From WTFY01 sp965220895 (GTDB lineage Bacteria; Pseudomonadota; Gammaproteobacteria; UBA4575): 64,000 nucleotides of DNA. Each line of letters begins with the position of its first letter. Within the stretch, counting starts at the first letter, position 1. The position numbers and the translations under genes were made by a program. The stretch lies in NCBI GenBank assembly GCA_965220895.1, contig CBDCRF010000006.1, positions 1-64,000 of the forward strand. The letters run 5' to 3'. Positions 17,301 to 26,265 of this stretch are shown here, in pieces. Below the pieces are notes generated by a model, which was given only the letters and a program-made list of their open reading frames with translations, had not been told where the DNA came from and did not search any database.

Positions 17301-20300
17301 AACGCCTACGACGGGAACGAAAAAGAGAACGCGCTCCGTGCTTGTGTACCCTCTAAGGATACATAGCAACTTGTTGGCTTCGTTGAGAGCGACACTCTTT
17401 GTCGTGGTAAATTGCAGTGCCAGCGCAGTCGTAGTGCCTTTAGGAACGAGTTCGTCGTTCACCGTCTCCATGACCTCCACATAGGCGTAGACGGTAACAC
17501 CATCGCCCGCGCCAGAAATGTCCGACGTGTCAAGCAGGTCTTGCTGCCCCCTGGAATCCGAAGTAGTGCCGGGCGCGGTTCTGTCCGCATCATCATCCGA
17601 CGCAGGCGTTCGGGCGATTGTGTAGGTATTGCTTGTTCCAATGAAGGTAAGGGTGGGATTTACCTTAGGGTTTTGCCCGTTATACCACTGAATCGTGTCG
17701 TGAACATCGCTGCTATGCGGCGTAAAGACAATGTTTGTTTCCACCTCCCGCGCTGTCTGCAACAGGAAACTGCGCCCCACCAAGTCCGACTCCCGCACAA
17801 TATCCGTGGGCAGCATGAACTCGCCCGGAACCCTGAACTCGACCGTAACGGTTGGGCCTGCTGTGCCCATCGCGTCCGCTTCTGTGAAGCCCTGAATGAT
17901 CGCTGTCGCTGTTCCCGTCGCCAGCACATTCGTCGGATTCACGCGGATCCGTCCGCGCTGCATGTTCTGCGTTACCTCCTCTGTCCCTCCCCCCGGTATC
18001 GTGTACGTCGTCTTGACGGACGCTGTGTCTACGTCCCCCTCGTATTCGATCTCCAGGAAGTACCCGCTCATGGTGGACACTTCGTAACTCCCCTGCACGA
18101 ATACGTGCGGGACGCCATCGGCGGGAAGCACTACGGGATGCTTGATCGTGCGTCCAACGATACCTTCGCCTTCCGTCCCTGTCCATTGAGCGAACGGCTG
18201 GAGTTGCAAAACAATGTTCCTGTCCGATGCCACAAGCCGGGTCGCCGTCGTACCGCCCGTAATAACCTTGGGCAACAATTCGCCTGCCTGTATCCAGCCG
18301 GATGTACGCTCTACTCCGTTGACGAAAAGCACATACTGCACTGCGCCCACATTTTGGATAATGCGGAAGTTGACGCTTGCAGCATATTCCCCGCTAACGC
18401 CCTTAATCACTTCGGTAGCAACAGAGAGCACATCTATCCTTGGAATAACGGAAATAGGAAAGCCTGTGCCCCCGCTTTTGCCTGCGGAGCGTTCGGCGGG
18501 CTCTAACTCGTTGCCTATAACTCGGCTACGTTCTGTGCGCAGATTATACTGAATATATTCGGGTATGTACTTGATGCCCGCACCGTCTTCGTATACCCGA
18601 TTCGGCTTCCTGAACGTATCGCGCTTCAGTTCCAGGTCTTGGGAAAACGTAGGGCGTTCCCGTTGCGGATAAATGCGGCCTACGCGGTATTGATGTATGT
18701 GCTGATCCTCGGTAGTGCCCCATTGGGACTCCGCAGGTTGCCATTCGTCTGACGTGTCAAGATACTCAAGCACTGTGTCAGGCCATGTATGGCAGTCGAG
18801 CCTGTCGCCCACATTGTACTCCTCCACAATAGGATCGCCTGACACAAGATACCTGTCTGTCGCACTGCCAGGGAGTTCCCCAACAACATCCTTGCATTCA
18901 GGTGCAACCCGGATTACGTACTCAAACTTATCCAGAAGGATATAGGCATTGAAACTAATGACCGTAGACGGACGCCCTTGCCGGAGGTTCGGATTAAACG
19001 CGCTAACCCCTCGCGCTGTCAGAACCAGATTCCCACTTGCAGGAAGCGTAGCAGGCAGAATGACAGGCGTATGGCTTATCAGTTTCCATATACGCAATGT
19101 CGGGTTAGTTAGCTCATATAAGCCGTCTACAAATACATCTTGAGTAACCCCACTGGTGGTAAACGGAACCTTAATGTCAATCCACGCCTCTGTTTCTTGC
19201 CAGCCGTAATGATTGTTGAGCCACCTGTCTTGACCATCGGCAGTATTCGTTAATCGTACTTGAATAGCTTGCGGAATCGTTATCTCTGTCGTTGAATCTG
19301 TCCTAACGCTGGCTTCGATCCATGCAGCCCTGTTTGTCCATATGGAATACCGCGCTGAATGTTCTATCTCGACAAGAGCCCCCTTGATCACTGTCTGTTC
19401 AGCAACTTGCGATATAACGTCCGCAGGTTGCCGAAGGTTTACATAATAGTGCCCCAAATCAAAGGCATCGCCTGGTCTGCGCTGGTAAGGCGTACCCGAC
19501 ACAAAGGGAGTTGCATAATCTGTATATGCCTCCCTGCCTGCGGGCCATGTCCATTTTGGCGGCGTTACACCGCTCAATCCCCCTGCTCCAGTTGCAGAAC
19601 TGTCATCCGTATCCGTGTCAGGATCGTCAGGGTAAAACGCCGGATTCAATATGGCTGGCCTATCCTCAAGTTTCAGGACCGAGCGCATCCCTGCTATAGC
19701 GTCCACATAGCGATCTACCGACTTTGCTTTGTCGATCACGCCCTGCGTCAAGATGGTACGAGTAAGGGCATATGAATATGCCTCGTCCGCCACCGTACCG
19801 GCTGTATACGACCGCCTCGCTGCCACATAATCCGCCCCACGGATATGACGTTCGATAGCAAACCAAGCCCCATCTACCTGCATCAACTGCATGCCATAGA
19901 ATCGCAGCACTCGCAATAGCACCTCATACATATCGTTGTCATTCGTGCCCCACGCAATAGCACTGGGTCGTATGGCTCTCGTACGCGCAACACCTTGCTT
20001 CATGCCCGCATGCTCATGTCCACAGGCGGACACGACATCTATATCATGCCCTACATGGTTAAGGAATTGATACAGGAACTCAGCGACCGTGGACCGCCCT
20101 GTCAGACTGTATGGCACCGACTTCAACAGGGTGCAGCCATCATGCGATTTGATCGCAAGCACAGGATCAGAACGATGCAATAACGGACGTTCATTGCCAA
20201 ACATCCATGTGTATCGGCCTAATAGGTTGGCCCCCCGTTTCCAGTCAATACGAAAATCGCCGGGGACTTTCGGCGTATTGTCTGTTTTATCCGAGCGCAC

Positions 20301-20528
20301 CCTGTTCGTGAGAAAACGGCCTACATCCCGCACGCTAAAGTTGAGTTGAGACTTCAGGTGTGGTTCGAGTATCCGCCCTTGTGTTCCGCCAATAATCAAG
20401 TTCGGGTCATTGACGATTTCGAGGGCAACCTCAGTAGGTGCAGTTTCCCCAGAAGCAATATCCTCCCATATTTCGATACGCTCTTCAGGCGCGCCCCAAC
20501 TTGCTGTCGCTATTTTCGCCCAGGCCAT
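14370..20528 (-). CDS. Giant tail tip / fibre protein
   Basis: This 2052-residue protein follows the tape measure gene by one base, the usual place for the tail tip or central fibre gene. Residues 1-350 look like a tip domain (...VRDVGRFLTNRVRSD, IDWKRGANLLGRYTWMFG). The later half is built from repeated beta elements such as GTGITVDANGVAV (several copies), YVTSGSYSAGN and GNGLTGG.., typical of shaft repeats. The C-terminus KLTKAQYDALATKDADTIYFIV matches a motif often found at the end of phage tail proteins. Tip function is inferred from position and repeats. Confidence 0.85.
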   Translation of the reverse strand: MAWAKIATASWGAPEERIEIWEDIASGETAPTEVALEIVNDPNLIIGGTQGRILEPHLKSQLNFSVRDVGRFLTNRVRSDKTDNTPKVPGDFRIDWKRGANLLGRYTWMFGNERPLLHRSDPVLAIKSHDGCTLLKSVPYSLTGRSTVAEFLYQFLNHVGHDIDVVSACGHEHAGMKQGVARTRAIRPSAIAWGTNDNDMYEVLLRVLRFYGMQLMQVDGAWFAIERHIRGADYVAARRSYTAGTVADEAYSYALTRTILTQGVIDKAKSVDRYVDAIAGMRSVLKLEDRPAILNPAFYPDDPDTDTDDSSATGAGGLSGVTPPKWTWPAGREAYTDYATPFVSGTPYQRRPGDAFDLGHYYVNLRQPADVISQVAEQTVIKGALVEIEHSARYSIWTNRAAWIEASVRTDSTTEITIPQAIQVRLTNTADGQDRWLNNHYGWQETEAWIDIKVPFTTSGVTQDVFVDGLYELTNPTLRIWKLISHTPVILPATLPASGNLVLTARGVSAFNPNLRQGRPSTVISFNAYILLDKFEYVIRVAPECKDVVGELPGSATDRYLVSGDPIVEEYNVGDRLDCHTWPDTVLEYLDTSDEWQPAESQWGTTEDQHIHQYRVGRIYPQRERPTFSQDLELKRDTFRKPNRVYEDGAGIKYIPEYIQYNLRTERSRVIGNELEPAERSAGKSGGTGFPISVIPRIDVLSVATEVIKGVSGEYAASVNFRIIQNVGAVQYVLFVNGVERTSGWIQAGELLPKVITGGTTATRLVASDRNIVLQLQPFAQWTGTEGEGIVGRTIKHPVVLPADGVPHVFVQGSYEVSTMSGYFLEIEYEGDVDTASVKTTYTIPGGGTEEVTQNMQRGRIRVNPTNVLATGTATAIIQGFTEADAMGTAGPTVTVEFRVPGEFMLPTDIVRESDLVGRSFLLQTAREVETNIVFTPHSSDVHDTIQWYNGQNPKVNPTLTFIGTSNTYTIARTPASDDDADRTAPGTTSDSRGQQDLLDTSDISGAGDGVTVYAYVEVMETVNDELVPKGTTTALALQFTTTKSVALNEANKLLCILRGYTSTERVLFFVPVVGVPPIVTAPFVFAHSLQSLEAKTGNLEVTGSLIMDSDAGYIGNMYDHDDDALTNPIETFRLSHSGMVFRFVNDADPDNINRARGLVWQSAAGETQIADPPRIWGTRTGAGTQDDPYGYSINIGGGVNPDFNINTPHTFTAGTIRISPDTDTISERSDGYGLRVAQGILLDDGAPGTTAHRLYRSGDDLYWNGAVVGGANNYVTGGAYSAGTLTLTREGLDDVTITGFATGTGLPALPDQTDGGFPSPSGIFLVSNTVTTEAPRAWNAANWRRLVNGNGIEFIHGEESDYSRTTLSVKAHHGITVNANGVSVDAGTGITVDANGVAVTNPLPDFPATTGYTGATGVWYLKSELGASGFATPAWESFALNSAHFSVATSELVNSNSGGANLVLRTWSLVRPVPSFDTNNNGQVLKVVNGALEWAADTDTDTDTDTTYTAGNGITISAANVISARIGQGLRTVGGQTRVRAGTGITVDAQGVHVDVPVPQPADDTNGHALFATDSDTSTSGTTPTLAWRQIAASDIPDLATVATTGAAADVSGLAAVATSGEYSDLLSLPTFEEEVYLVFNANTLPSNILPDNAWGFGQQAPLFQTVVTWYISQEPPTFGTANPYLWEIQQIGNNRWQTLRLRSSTGTNARISNSTPGVQTYAYCATATNDQPPLPPSTFGDPDQPFSVGDSYIVQENPVTWSNTPPSLTSTNSFLWVARRSYTGAPSAGDAISADWSTPTLLSTLASGALPDFGSSNANQVLTVNAAGNALIWTAKGGSGGSNDGNSYVTSGSYSAGNITLMRNDSLADIVITGLPQGDITGVTAGNGLTGGGASGDVTLNVGAGTGITVSADGVAVTRPIPTYGTAGQILSVNADADGMEWIDAPSGGGTTYDADNRLDASLVGANGNVSNAEYGWLDGVTGPIQTQINDKQATLADSTIGDKAFSNPPSDLTGTEKTAVRTAAGFVKLTKAQYDALATKDADTIYFIV

Positions 20529-20529
20529 A

Positions 20530-23500
20530 CTATCTGCCCTCCTCGTATTGGAAGCGTGTTATCGTCTCCTCCAACTCTCGTATGTCGATACTCGCCCTCG
20601 CTCGCTCCAGCCGTTCTGTCTGCTCCACCACTGCTTCGAGCAAGGCTTCAGTACGATTCAGTTGCTCAAGCCGGATTTCATTCGCTGCCTCATCGTTTAT
20701 AGACGGCGCGACGGGCGACGTGTTCAGTGCAGCCAGCCGCTCGACGTTTTCGTTCGTTATGACGTTCGTGCGAGCAGGCAGGTTCACCAGCATCTCGTCT
20801 TGGTGAACGCGAGCGATACCACCGCTGAAGTTGGTTACACCCGCCTCGAACGACGGGATGGGGGCGGCAGCAATTGCCGCTACCTGCGCTGCGCCAAGCG
20901 CAGCAATGATCGTTGACATTGGTATGCCAGCGATAAAGCCGCCTTGGGCCAATGCCTTGGTAACCGCCTCCGATGTGTTGATTATCGCTGCGAAGATCGC
21001 TTGCGCTTTCTGTTGCCGTGCCTGCTTTTCTCGAAGTTCTTTCTCCTTTTCCGCAATCTTCTTCATCTCTTTCTCCCGCCTTTTCTCTATGGTCTTGCGC
21101 ATAGCGTCAGTGAGCCGCTCATTGTCCAACTCAGCCGCATAGCGTTCCGTGATCGCCTGTTTCTCCGCGTTGATCTCGTTCAGCCGACGCTGGTGGGCGT
21201 TCGACCACAACTGCGATATGATGCCCGTCGTCTGCTGCGCTATCTCCTTGATCTGCTCAAAATTCTCCATCCACTTTTCCAAGCGAGTCATTGCATCTCC
21301 ACCGATTTCGCCGCTGAACAGAGACTCAAAAGAGATACCATTTTCTGCCAACCATGCTTTGAATGCTATGATCTCGTCTTTTGCTGCTTCATTACCCGAA
21401 GCAATAGCCGCAGAAAGAGCAATCGCCTTCTTTCGATATAACGCAATCCGCTCATCGTTTAACTGCTCCTCGCTAATAATTTCGTCTTTGAATTGTTGTT
21501 CAAACGCACGAATATCAGCCTGGAAATCAGCATCCATACCCTCCAAGTCCATTCTCCACGTTGGGATAATCTCCAAGTCCAGTTCAAGGGCATCCCAATC
21601 CAAGTTTTCAATGTCATCTAACGTCTCTAATTCAGGCCCAGTATAAACGATCTTGGATACGGTTCCATCGAGAGAGACAATGTTCCCTACCGTTTGCTCA
21701 TCCAGTATTTCCTGAAATTCTTGATTGCGAAGGTCGATGCCCTGTTGCTCTGCTAATGCCCTGATCCGTCTCCTTAACGCTGCCTCATTGTCATTCAATG
21801 CCTGGGTAGCCAGTTTCAAATACTCTCGGTAGTTTTTTTCCCTCTCGGTGGCTTCTTCTATGGGTAAATTTGCTGCACTTCTTACTCGTTCCTCCTCTTC
21901 TATCACCCTTCTATATTCTTGGGCTTGCTCAAGCAATTCTTGCCTTTGCGATCTATATGCTTCAACTACTTTCTCTGCCTTTTCGAGATTAGTTAAACCA
22001 GAAACAGCATCTTCAATGTCTATTGCAGACAGTGCTTCATTCAGACTAATGCTTGCGTCAACTACTTCTGCTATCCTGTCTCTTGCGATACTGGCTGCGC
22101 TGATAAACAAATTCCACGCCTTAGTCAAGCGTGTATGTTCTTCAGTGCCTTTTTGCCCTGCATCCTCCAGTATCTTAATAGAATTAGCAAGTTCTTCAGC
22201 ATGACTCTCTGCCTCATCTAATTTTTTAGTCAAGGCATCAAGGCTCGTCGAATCAAGCTTGAAATCGCCTATACCTTTCCTGTATGCAACATCTGCCATA
22301 AGTACAAGGCGTTCAAACAGAGGTTCAACCTTATTCAGGGAGAACAATAAAGATTCACTTTTGCCCTGAAAATCAGCATAAACGCCTGACATTCCGCCCG
22401 CTACATTACTAAGTTGCCTTGCTCCATTATTCAATTTTTCTATTTTTCCTGTTTGCCGATCAACTGCCTCCTCGAAATCCATCGCTGCATCTGTCAATCC
22501 TTCTCGCCCTTCCAATGTTTCCAATTCCTCCGCCAAAGCCTTTACTGCCTCCTTGGCTTGCTGAAGCGCATCTTTTACTCTTCTCATTCTCTCAATATCT
22601 TCCTCGCTAAAAAATAATTTCTTCCACGCATCGCCAGACTTAAGAAGAATTGTAGTTAAAAGACCTATGGCAACAAAGAGGCCACCTGGGCCTATCAGAC
22701 CTTTTACCAATCCTTGGAATGCTCCGCGCATTCCGCCTGCTGTTTCCTTTAATCTGTTAAAAGATTGAATGGCAGGAACAATGTTATTAGCCATGCCCCG
22801 AAATCCATATGCTGAATCTTCCGCAATACGCGACATGTCCAGCAAAGAAACACTCGCATGGCTTTGAACACGACCCAAGTGCGCCAAGCCCTGCTGTGAT
22901 TTATGTGCAGCGGTGCCCAATTCTCTTAATTCTCTCTCTAACATGTCTAAACTTTTCTTGCCATCTGGGCCCAGCGAAACCAAATGATTCCTAAGACGCG
23001 CAACATCTTGATCTCCCATTGTTCGTATCGCTTGGCCTACATCTTCATACCGTCGTTCTGCTAATTTCAATTCTTCTGAATTTTTACGAGAATTTTTACT
23101 CGCTTTTTTCACGCTCTCGGCAGATTCATTTAATTCTGCCCCCAATGTTCGTATTTTTTGTGTTAAAATGTGTGTTTCAGGAGTTACTTGTCCTAAATCT
23201 GTTTTTAATTCTTCCAATCTATTGCCTGTTTGCTCATACATATCAGTCTCTTTGTGCCCAGACGCAATAAGTTTTTCTCGCGTTGCATTGAGGAGTTTCA
23301 TTTCATCAGAAACCGCTTTATAATAATCCCTGTTTTTCTCTTGTCCTTTACCCATTTCTTCCGTAACCCTTTTTGCCCCTTGCAATTTCTTATTTACCTT
23401 CTCCAACTCTCGCAAGGCAGCAGCTTCAGCTTTTGCAGCTTTGGCATGATCTTCAGCTGCTTTTTCCGCTCTACGCCTCACTTGCTCAAGATCCGCGTAT

Positions 23501-24291
23501 TCCTTGCCCGCCCCTTTGCCTTGCCCCACAAGTTCGCCTTGCCTTTTCTTTACAAGATTCGCCGTGGCAGCCGCAGACTTGGCAGCCGCGGCACTGCTCT
23601 TCTTCACTGCCTTTGCATATTCAAATTCGCTCGCTGTCAACTTTCTTGTAAAATCCTCCGATGCCTTCTTCAACTTAGATTCATTCGCAAGAACCTTCCC
23701 AAGTTCATCAACATTGATAGAAGTAGTATCTATAATACTCTGTAATTCTAAAAATTCTGTTCCAAAAGTAGTCGCATCTATCTCACCTTTAGCAAGCAAT
23801 TGTTGCAAATGTATTAGTGCTCCAGATGCTCGGCCTTTGAGGCTTTGAGCAAATATCCTGATACGATTTGCTGCTTGTTCATAGGAATCTCCATTCTTCA
23901 CCAAGGCAGCATTATTATACAAAAGCCCATCCCGCTGCCTACCCAGGGCGCGGACTGTATTTACTATCTCTCGTGCTAACTCTCCAGCATCTCCCTTTAA
24001 CTGTTCAGCTGCAAGTGCGCTTTTTTTCAATTCTTTAGATGAAGCCCCCGATACGCTAACCAATTCGAGTACCCGCCCTTTGGCTGTACTCATGCTTTTC
24101 CCAAGCGTCGCTACTTTATCTGTTGTCGCTACCGCAGCTGTCCCTATTTGAGACACCCCTGTTGCTACTCCGCCCGTCGCCTTGCCCGAAGCTGTCGAGC
24201 CAATCTTGTTGATATGCCCAATAAGATTCTGAATCTTCTGCATCGCAGCAGAAGAATCAACGTCTAATCTGATTGTAACTTCAGCAGCCAT
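20530..24291 (-). CDS. Tail tape measure protein
   Basis: This 1253-residue protein spans the tail lumen and sets tail length. Most of it is alpha-helical coiled coil. A hydrophobic stretch around residues 523-550 (GGLFVAIGLLTTILL) and an Ala/Ile-rich stretch near the C-terminus (AIFAAIINTSEAVTKALAQGG and beyond) are typical of the family and may act in DNA delivery. It lies directly after the frameshifted chaperone genes and before the tip gene. The DNA is more A+T-rich than its neighbours. Confidence 0.93.
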   Translation of the reverse strand: MAAEVTIRLDVDSSAAMQKIQNLIGHINKIGSTASGKATGGVATGVSQIGTAAVATTDKVATLGKSMSTAKGRVLELVSVSGASSKELKKSALAAEQLKGDAGELAREIVNTVRALGRQRDGLLYNNAALVKNGDSYEQAANRIRIFAQSLKGRASGALIHLQQLLAKGEIDATTFGTEFLELQSIIDTTSINVDELGKVLANESKLKKASEDFTRKLTASEFEYAKAVKKSSAAAAKSAAATANLVKKRQGELVGQGKGAGKEYADLEQVRRRAEKAAEDHAKAAKAEAAALRELEKVNKKLQGAKRVTEEMGKGQEKNRDYYKAVSDEMKLLNATREKLIASGHKETDMYEQTGNRLEELKTDLGQVTPETHILTQKIRTLGAELNESAESVKKASKNSRKNSEELKLAERRYEDVGQAIRTMGDQDVARLRNHLVSLGPDGKKSLDMLERELRELGTAAHKSQQGLAHLGRVQSHASVSLLDMSRIAEDSAYGFRGMANNIVPAIQSFNRLKETAGGMRGAFQGLVKGLIGPGGLFVAIGLLTTILLKSGDAWKKLFFSEEDIERMRRVKDALQQAKEAVKALAEELETLEGREGLTDAAMDFEEAVDRQTGKIEKLNNGARQLSNVAGGMSGVYADFQGKSESLLFSLNKVEPLFERLVLMADVAYRKGIGDFKLDSTSLDALTKKLDEAESHAEELANSIKILEDAGQKGTEEHTRLTKAWNLFISAASIARDRIAEVVDASISLNEALSAIDIEDAVSGLTNLEKAEKVVEAYRSQRQELLEQAQEYRRVIEEEERVRSAANLPIEEATEREKNYREYLKLATQALNDNEAALRRRIRALAEQQGIDLRNQEFQEILDEQTVGNIVSLDGTVSKIVYTGPELETLDDIENLDWDALELDLEIIPTWRMDLEGMDADFQADIRAFEQQFKDEIISEEQLNDERIALYRKKAIALSAAIASGNEAAKDEIIAFKAWLAENGISFESLFSGEIGGDAMTRLEKWMENFEQIKEIAQQTTGIISQLWSNAHQRRLNEINAEKQAITERYAAELDNERLTDAMRKTIEKRREKEMKKIAEKEKELREKQARQQKAQAIFAAIINTSEAVTKALAQGGFIAGIPMSTIIAALGAAQVAAIAAAPIPSFEAGVTNFSGGIARVHQDEMLVNLPARTNVITNENVERLAALNTSPVAPSINDEAANEIRLEQLNRTEALLEAVVEQTERLERARASIDIRELEETITRFQYEEGR

Positions 24292-24293
24292 CG

Positions 24294-24982
24294 CTACTCT
24301 CTGTTAAGTGCCCAGCGAGCATACGCCCAAGCAATCTGCTCGAACGCAGCCTTTTCTCGTAAGTATGTCATCTCCTCTGCTGACCCTGCTATATTCAGCA
24401 CCAGCGTCTCCCAATACCATCGCTTCTTGAGTACCTCGGTACGCCACTTGCGTTTCCGTGTTTCGTACTCGTAATACTCGCGTTGATGGGCAGTAGCATT
24501 GGGTTTCGGTTGCGTCAGCCCTAATTCGGGATAATCCCTTATGTCTGGGCCAAGCGGGACCAGAAATCCGATAAGTTCGTTCCCCCGCCCCTGTTCTTCT
24601 GCACTGCGGACAAAAAATCCGAAACGGCCTCCATTACCACCTCAACGTTCAGGTCGTCTTTCTTCTCAGCCACAGGCGCCTTCGGAAAGAGCAACTGTGC
24701 AGATTGCACGACGTAATCCATCATCGTCAGGTCGGGATCCTTGACTCGGAATCGCTTTTCTTGCGTCGGCTGGCCCGCGTCGTCAAGCACCTCTTCCTCG
24801 AACATGATCAAGTCGGTAAATCCGTATTCCTTGCTCCGCACATATCGCGTTTGATCTGGCAATTGGCCAGATTGCACCACCAGCCGCATCATGTCGCTCA
24901 CGCGCTTAAGCGTCGGAATGGGAAGCACGTATGCCTCCTGCTCATCAAGGTCAAAGAGTTCGTAGAATTTCTGTTCGTCCAT
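24294..24982 (-). CDS. Tail assembly chaperone long form (minus-1 frameshift fusion)
   Basis: The chaperone gene (24539-24982) contains the slippery heptamer TTTTTTG at 24617-24611 in the correct phase (T TTT TTG). A minus-1 shift there reads through the normal stop and continues in an open frame to TAG at 24294, giving ...RSAEEQGRGNELIGFLVPLG...YEYETRKRKWRTEVLKKRWYWE...WALNRE. This is the G/GT arrangement of lambda and many siphoviruses, in which the minor long form binds the tape measure. The fusion is 229 residues and the extension ends two bases before the tape measure ATG. Confidence 0.85.
24539..24982 (-). CDS. Tail assembly chaperone (short form)
   Basis: The 147-residue product starts at ATG 24982 (MDEQKFYELFDLDEQEAYVLPIPTLKRV), chosen because upstream Met codons lie inside the preceding gene. 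It is the analogue of lambda gpG: acidic, helical, upstream of the tape measure, and ending in a frameshift region. It should coat the tape measure protein during tail assembly and be absent from the mature particle. Confidence 0.85.
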   Translation of the reverse strand: MDEQKFYELFDLDEQEAYVLPIPTLKRVSDMMRLVVQSGQLPDQTRYVRSKEYGFTDLIMFEEEVLDDAGQPTQEKRFRVKDPDLTMMDYVVQSAQLLFPKAPVAEKKDDLNVEVVMEAVSDFLSAVQKNRGGGTNLSDFWSRLAQT

Positions 24983-24986
24983 GGGG

Positions 24987-25466
24987 CTATAGGTTTGGAA
25001 TGAGCGTGTTGTAGAAGTCAAAGTGGTTGTCCGTGGGTACACGGAACTGTTTCTCTGCGAAGTGCAGAGATGTCTTGCGCCGCAGGCGGCCACCTTCCAG
25101 CCCGTATACTTTCGGGCGGTGGCGAGATGTTCCAATCACTACGGTCTTGTGTGCATTCGCTGTATCGTCTGCCTCCATATCGCTGCCTTTCGGCTTTGGG
25201 TAAAAATGCACGGTATCTGTGTTGCCTATCATGGATCGCCACAAAGTAAACCATGTAGGCTCCGTTCCCGACACGCCTTCGGGGACACCTGACAGTTTGA
25301 ATATCATGCGCATCCGGCGTATCTCGACCTCCGCAGCATCGTCGAGATAAACGAAATCGTCTCCCTCGTAGTGGGGTTCGATCTCGAAGTTGTCCACGTA
25401 ATAGTAATGCTTCCCTATAACGGGATTCTCTCCAGGCGGCGTTATGTCGAAGCGTACTTGGAGCAT
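24987..25466 (-). CDS. Tail-associated protein of unknown function
   Basis: This 159-residue protein (MLQVRFDITPPGENPVIGKHYYY...) lies between the tube-like gene and the chaperone, one base from the former. It looks beta-rich and has no known motif. Position suggests a tail component or assembly factor. Confidence 0.7.
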   Translation of the reverse strand: MLQVRFDITPPGENPVIGKHYYYVDNFEIEPHYEGDDFVYLDDAAEVEIRRMRMIFKLSGVPEGVSGTEPTWFTLWRSMIGNTDTVHFYPKPKGSDMEADDTANAHKTVVIGTSRHRPKVYGLEGGRLRRKTSLHFAEKQFRVPTDNHFDFYNTLIPNL

Positions 25467-25467
25467 G

Positions 25468-26265
25468 CTACCGGGCGATGTAATCGTAAGACCCGTCCAA
25501 CCGGACAGAGAGTTCCGATACGGTGAAGGTGGCGTTGGGGACAGCTGCTGTTATGCGCACTGAGTGCACCATCGCAGGCGTAGTAACGTCTGGGAGTTCC
25601 ACCCGCCCCTCAGTATACGCCCGTGTTACCGCAGAGCCAATTCTCATTCCTGCTACGTCCAGAAACTCAAGCGTCAGGTTGCCTGCTGCATTGAACGTCT
25701 GCCCGCTCACCTCTTCCGCCTTGCACGATACGTACAAGTCTACGTCAGGGATAGGCAAAAAGAATGTGCGCACAGCTGCCTCGCTTGCGGTGCTGACAAG
25801 ATCGAGCGCAGCCAAGTGGGATACGATATTGCGCTGGGCGTAAATCTGGGGGTCATGCGCTACGCGCTCAAGCCCTGTACGCACAAAGTCCGCCCGTCCC
25901 TTCATTTCCCCCATAACGGGCACAGGGCGCGCCTCCATGAGCCTGTCGGCTTCGAGCCAACTGTATGCAACCGTACCATCCCCAGAGAGCGCGATGGCGG
26001 ACACGCGCTTATTAGCGACCAGCCATTGGCGCAGACGGCCCAGTTTCGTGCTCTTTGCGTCGTCCGCACCCTCGATCATCATGCGAAACATCTCGCCGGA
26101 GTACACCATACCCCCGGTGATGTCGCGTTCGCCCTTGGCAGGAGCGTTAAGATCGATCTTCGACTTGCTCGCATCCAGCTTGGAAAACAGCACGGATGCA
26201 AGATCGTTGCTACCCGCGTTCTTGTCGTAGAACGCTACCTGTGATATGCCTTGAAAGGTCGCCAC
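25468..26265 (-). CDS. Tail tube-like protein, paralogue 2
   Basis: A GTG start at 26265 gives a 265-residue protein (MATFQGISQVAFYDKNAGSND). Its C-terminal half (CKAEEVSG.TFNAAG..LEFLDV.G.RIGSAVT...EGRVEL) is clearly homologous to the product of 27514-28335, and both start with a GISQVA.YD..AG motif. The tnpB copy 2 lies between the two. Position ahead of the chaperone and tape measure genes fits a tube or tube-decorating protein. The start sits a few bases beyond the transposon end. Confidence 0.75.
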   Translation of the reverse strand: MATFQGISQVAFYDKNAGSNDLASVLFSKLDASKSKIDLNAPAKGERDITGGMVYSGEMFRMMIEGADDAKSTKLGRLRQWLVANKRVSAIALSGDGTVAYSWLEADRLMEARPVPVMGEMKGRADFVRTGLERVAHDPQIYAQRNIVSHLAALDLVSTASEAAVRTFFLPIPDVDLYVSCKAEEVSGQTFNAAGNLTLEFLDVAGMRIGSAVTRAYTEGRVELPDVTTPAMVHSVRITAAVPNATFTVSELSVRLDGSYDYIAR

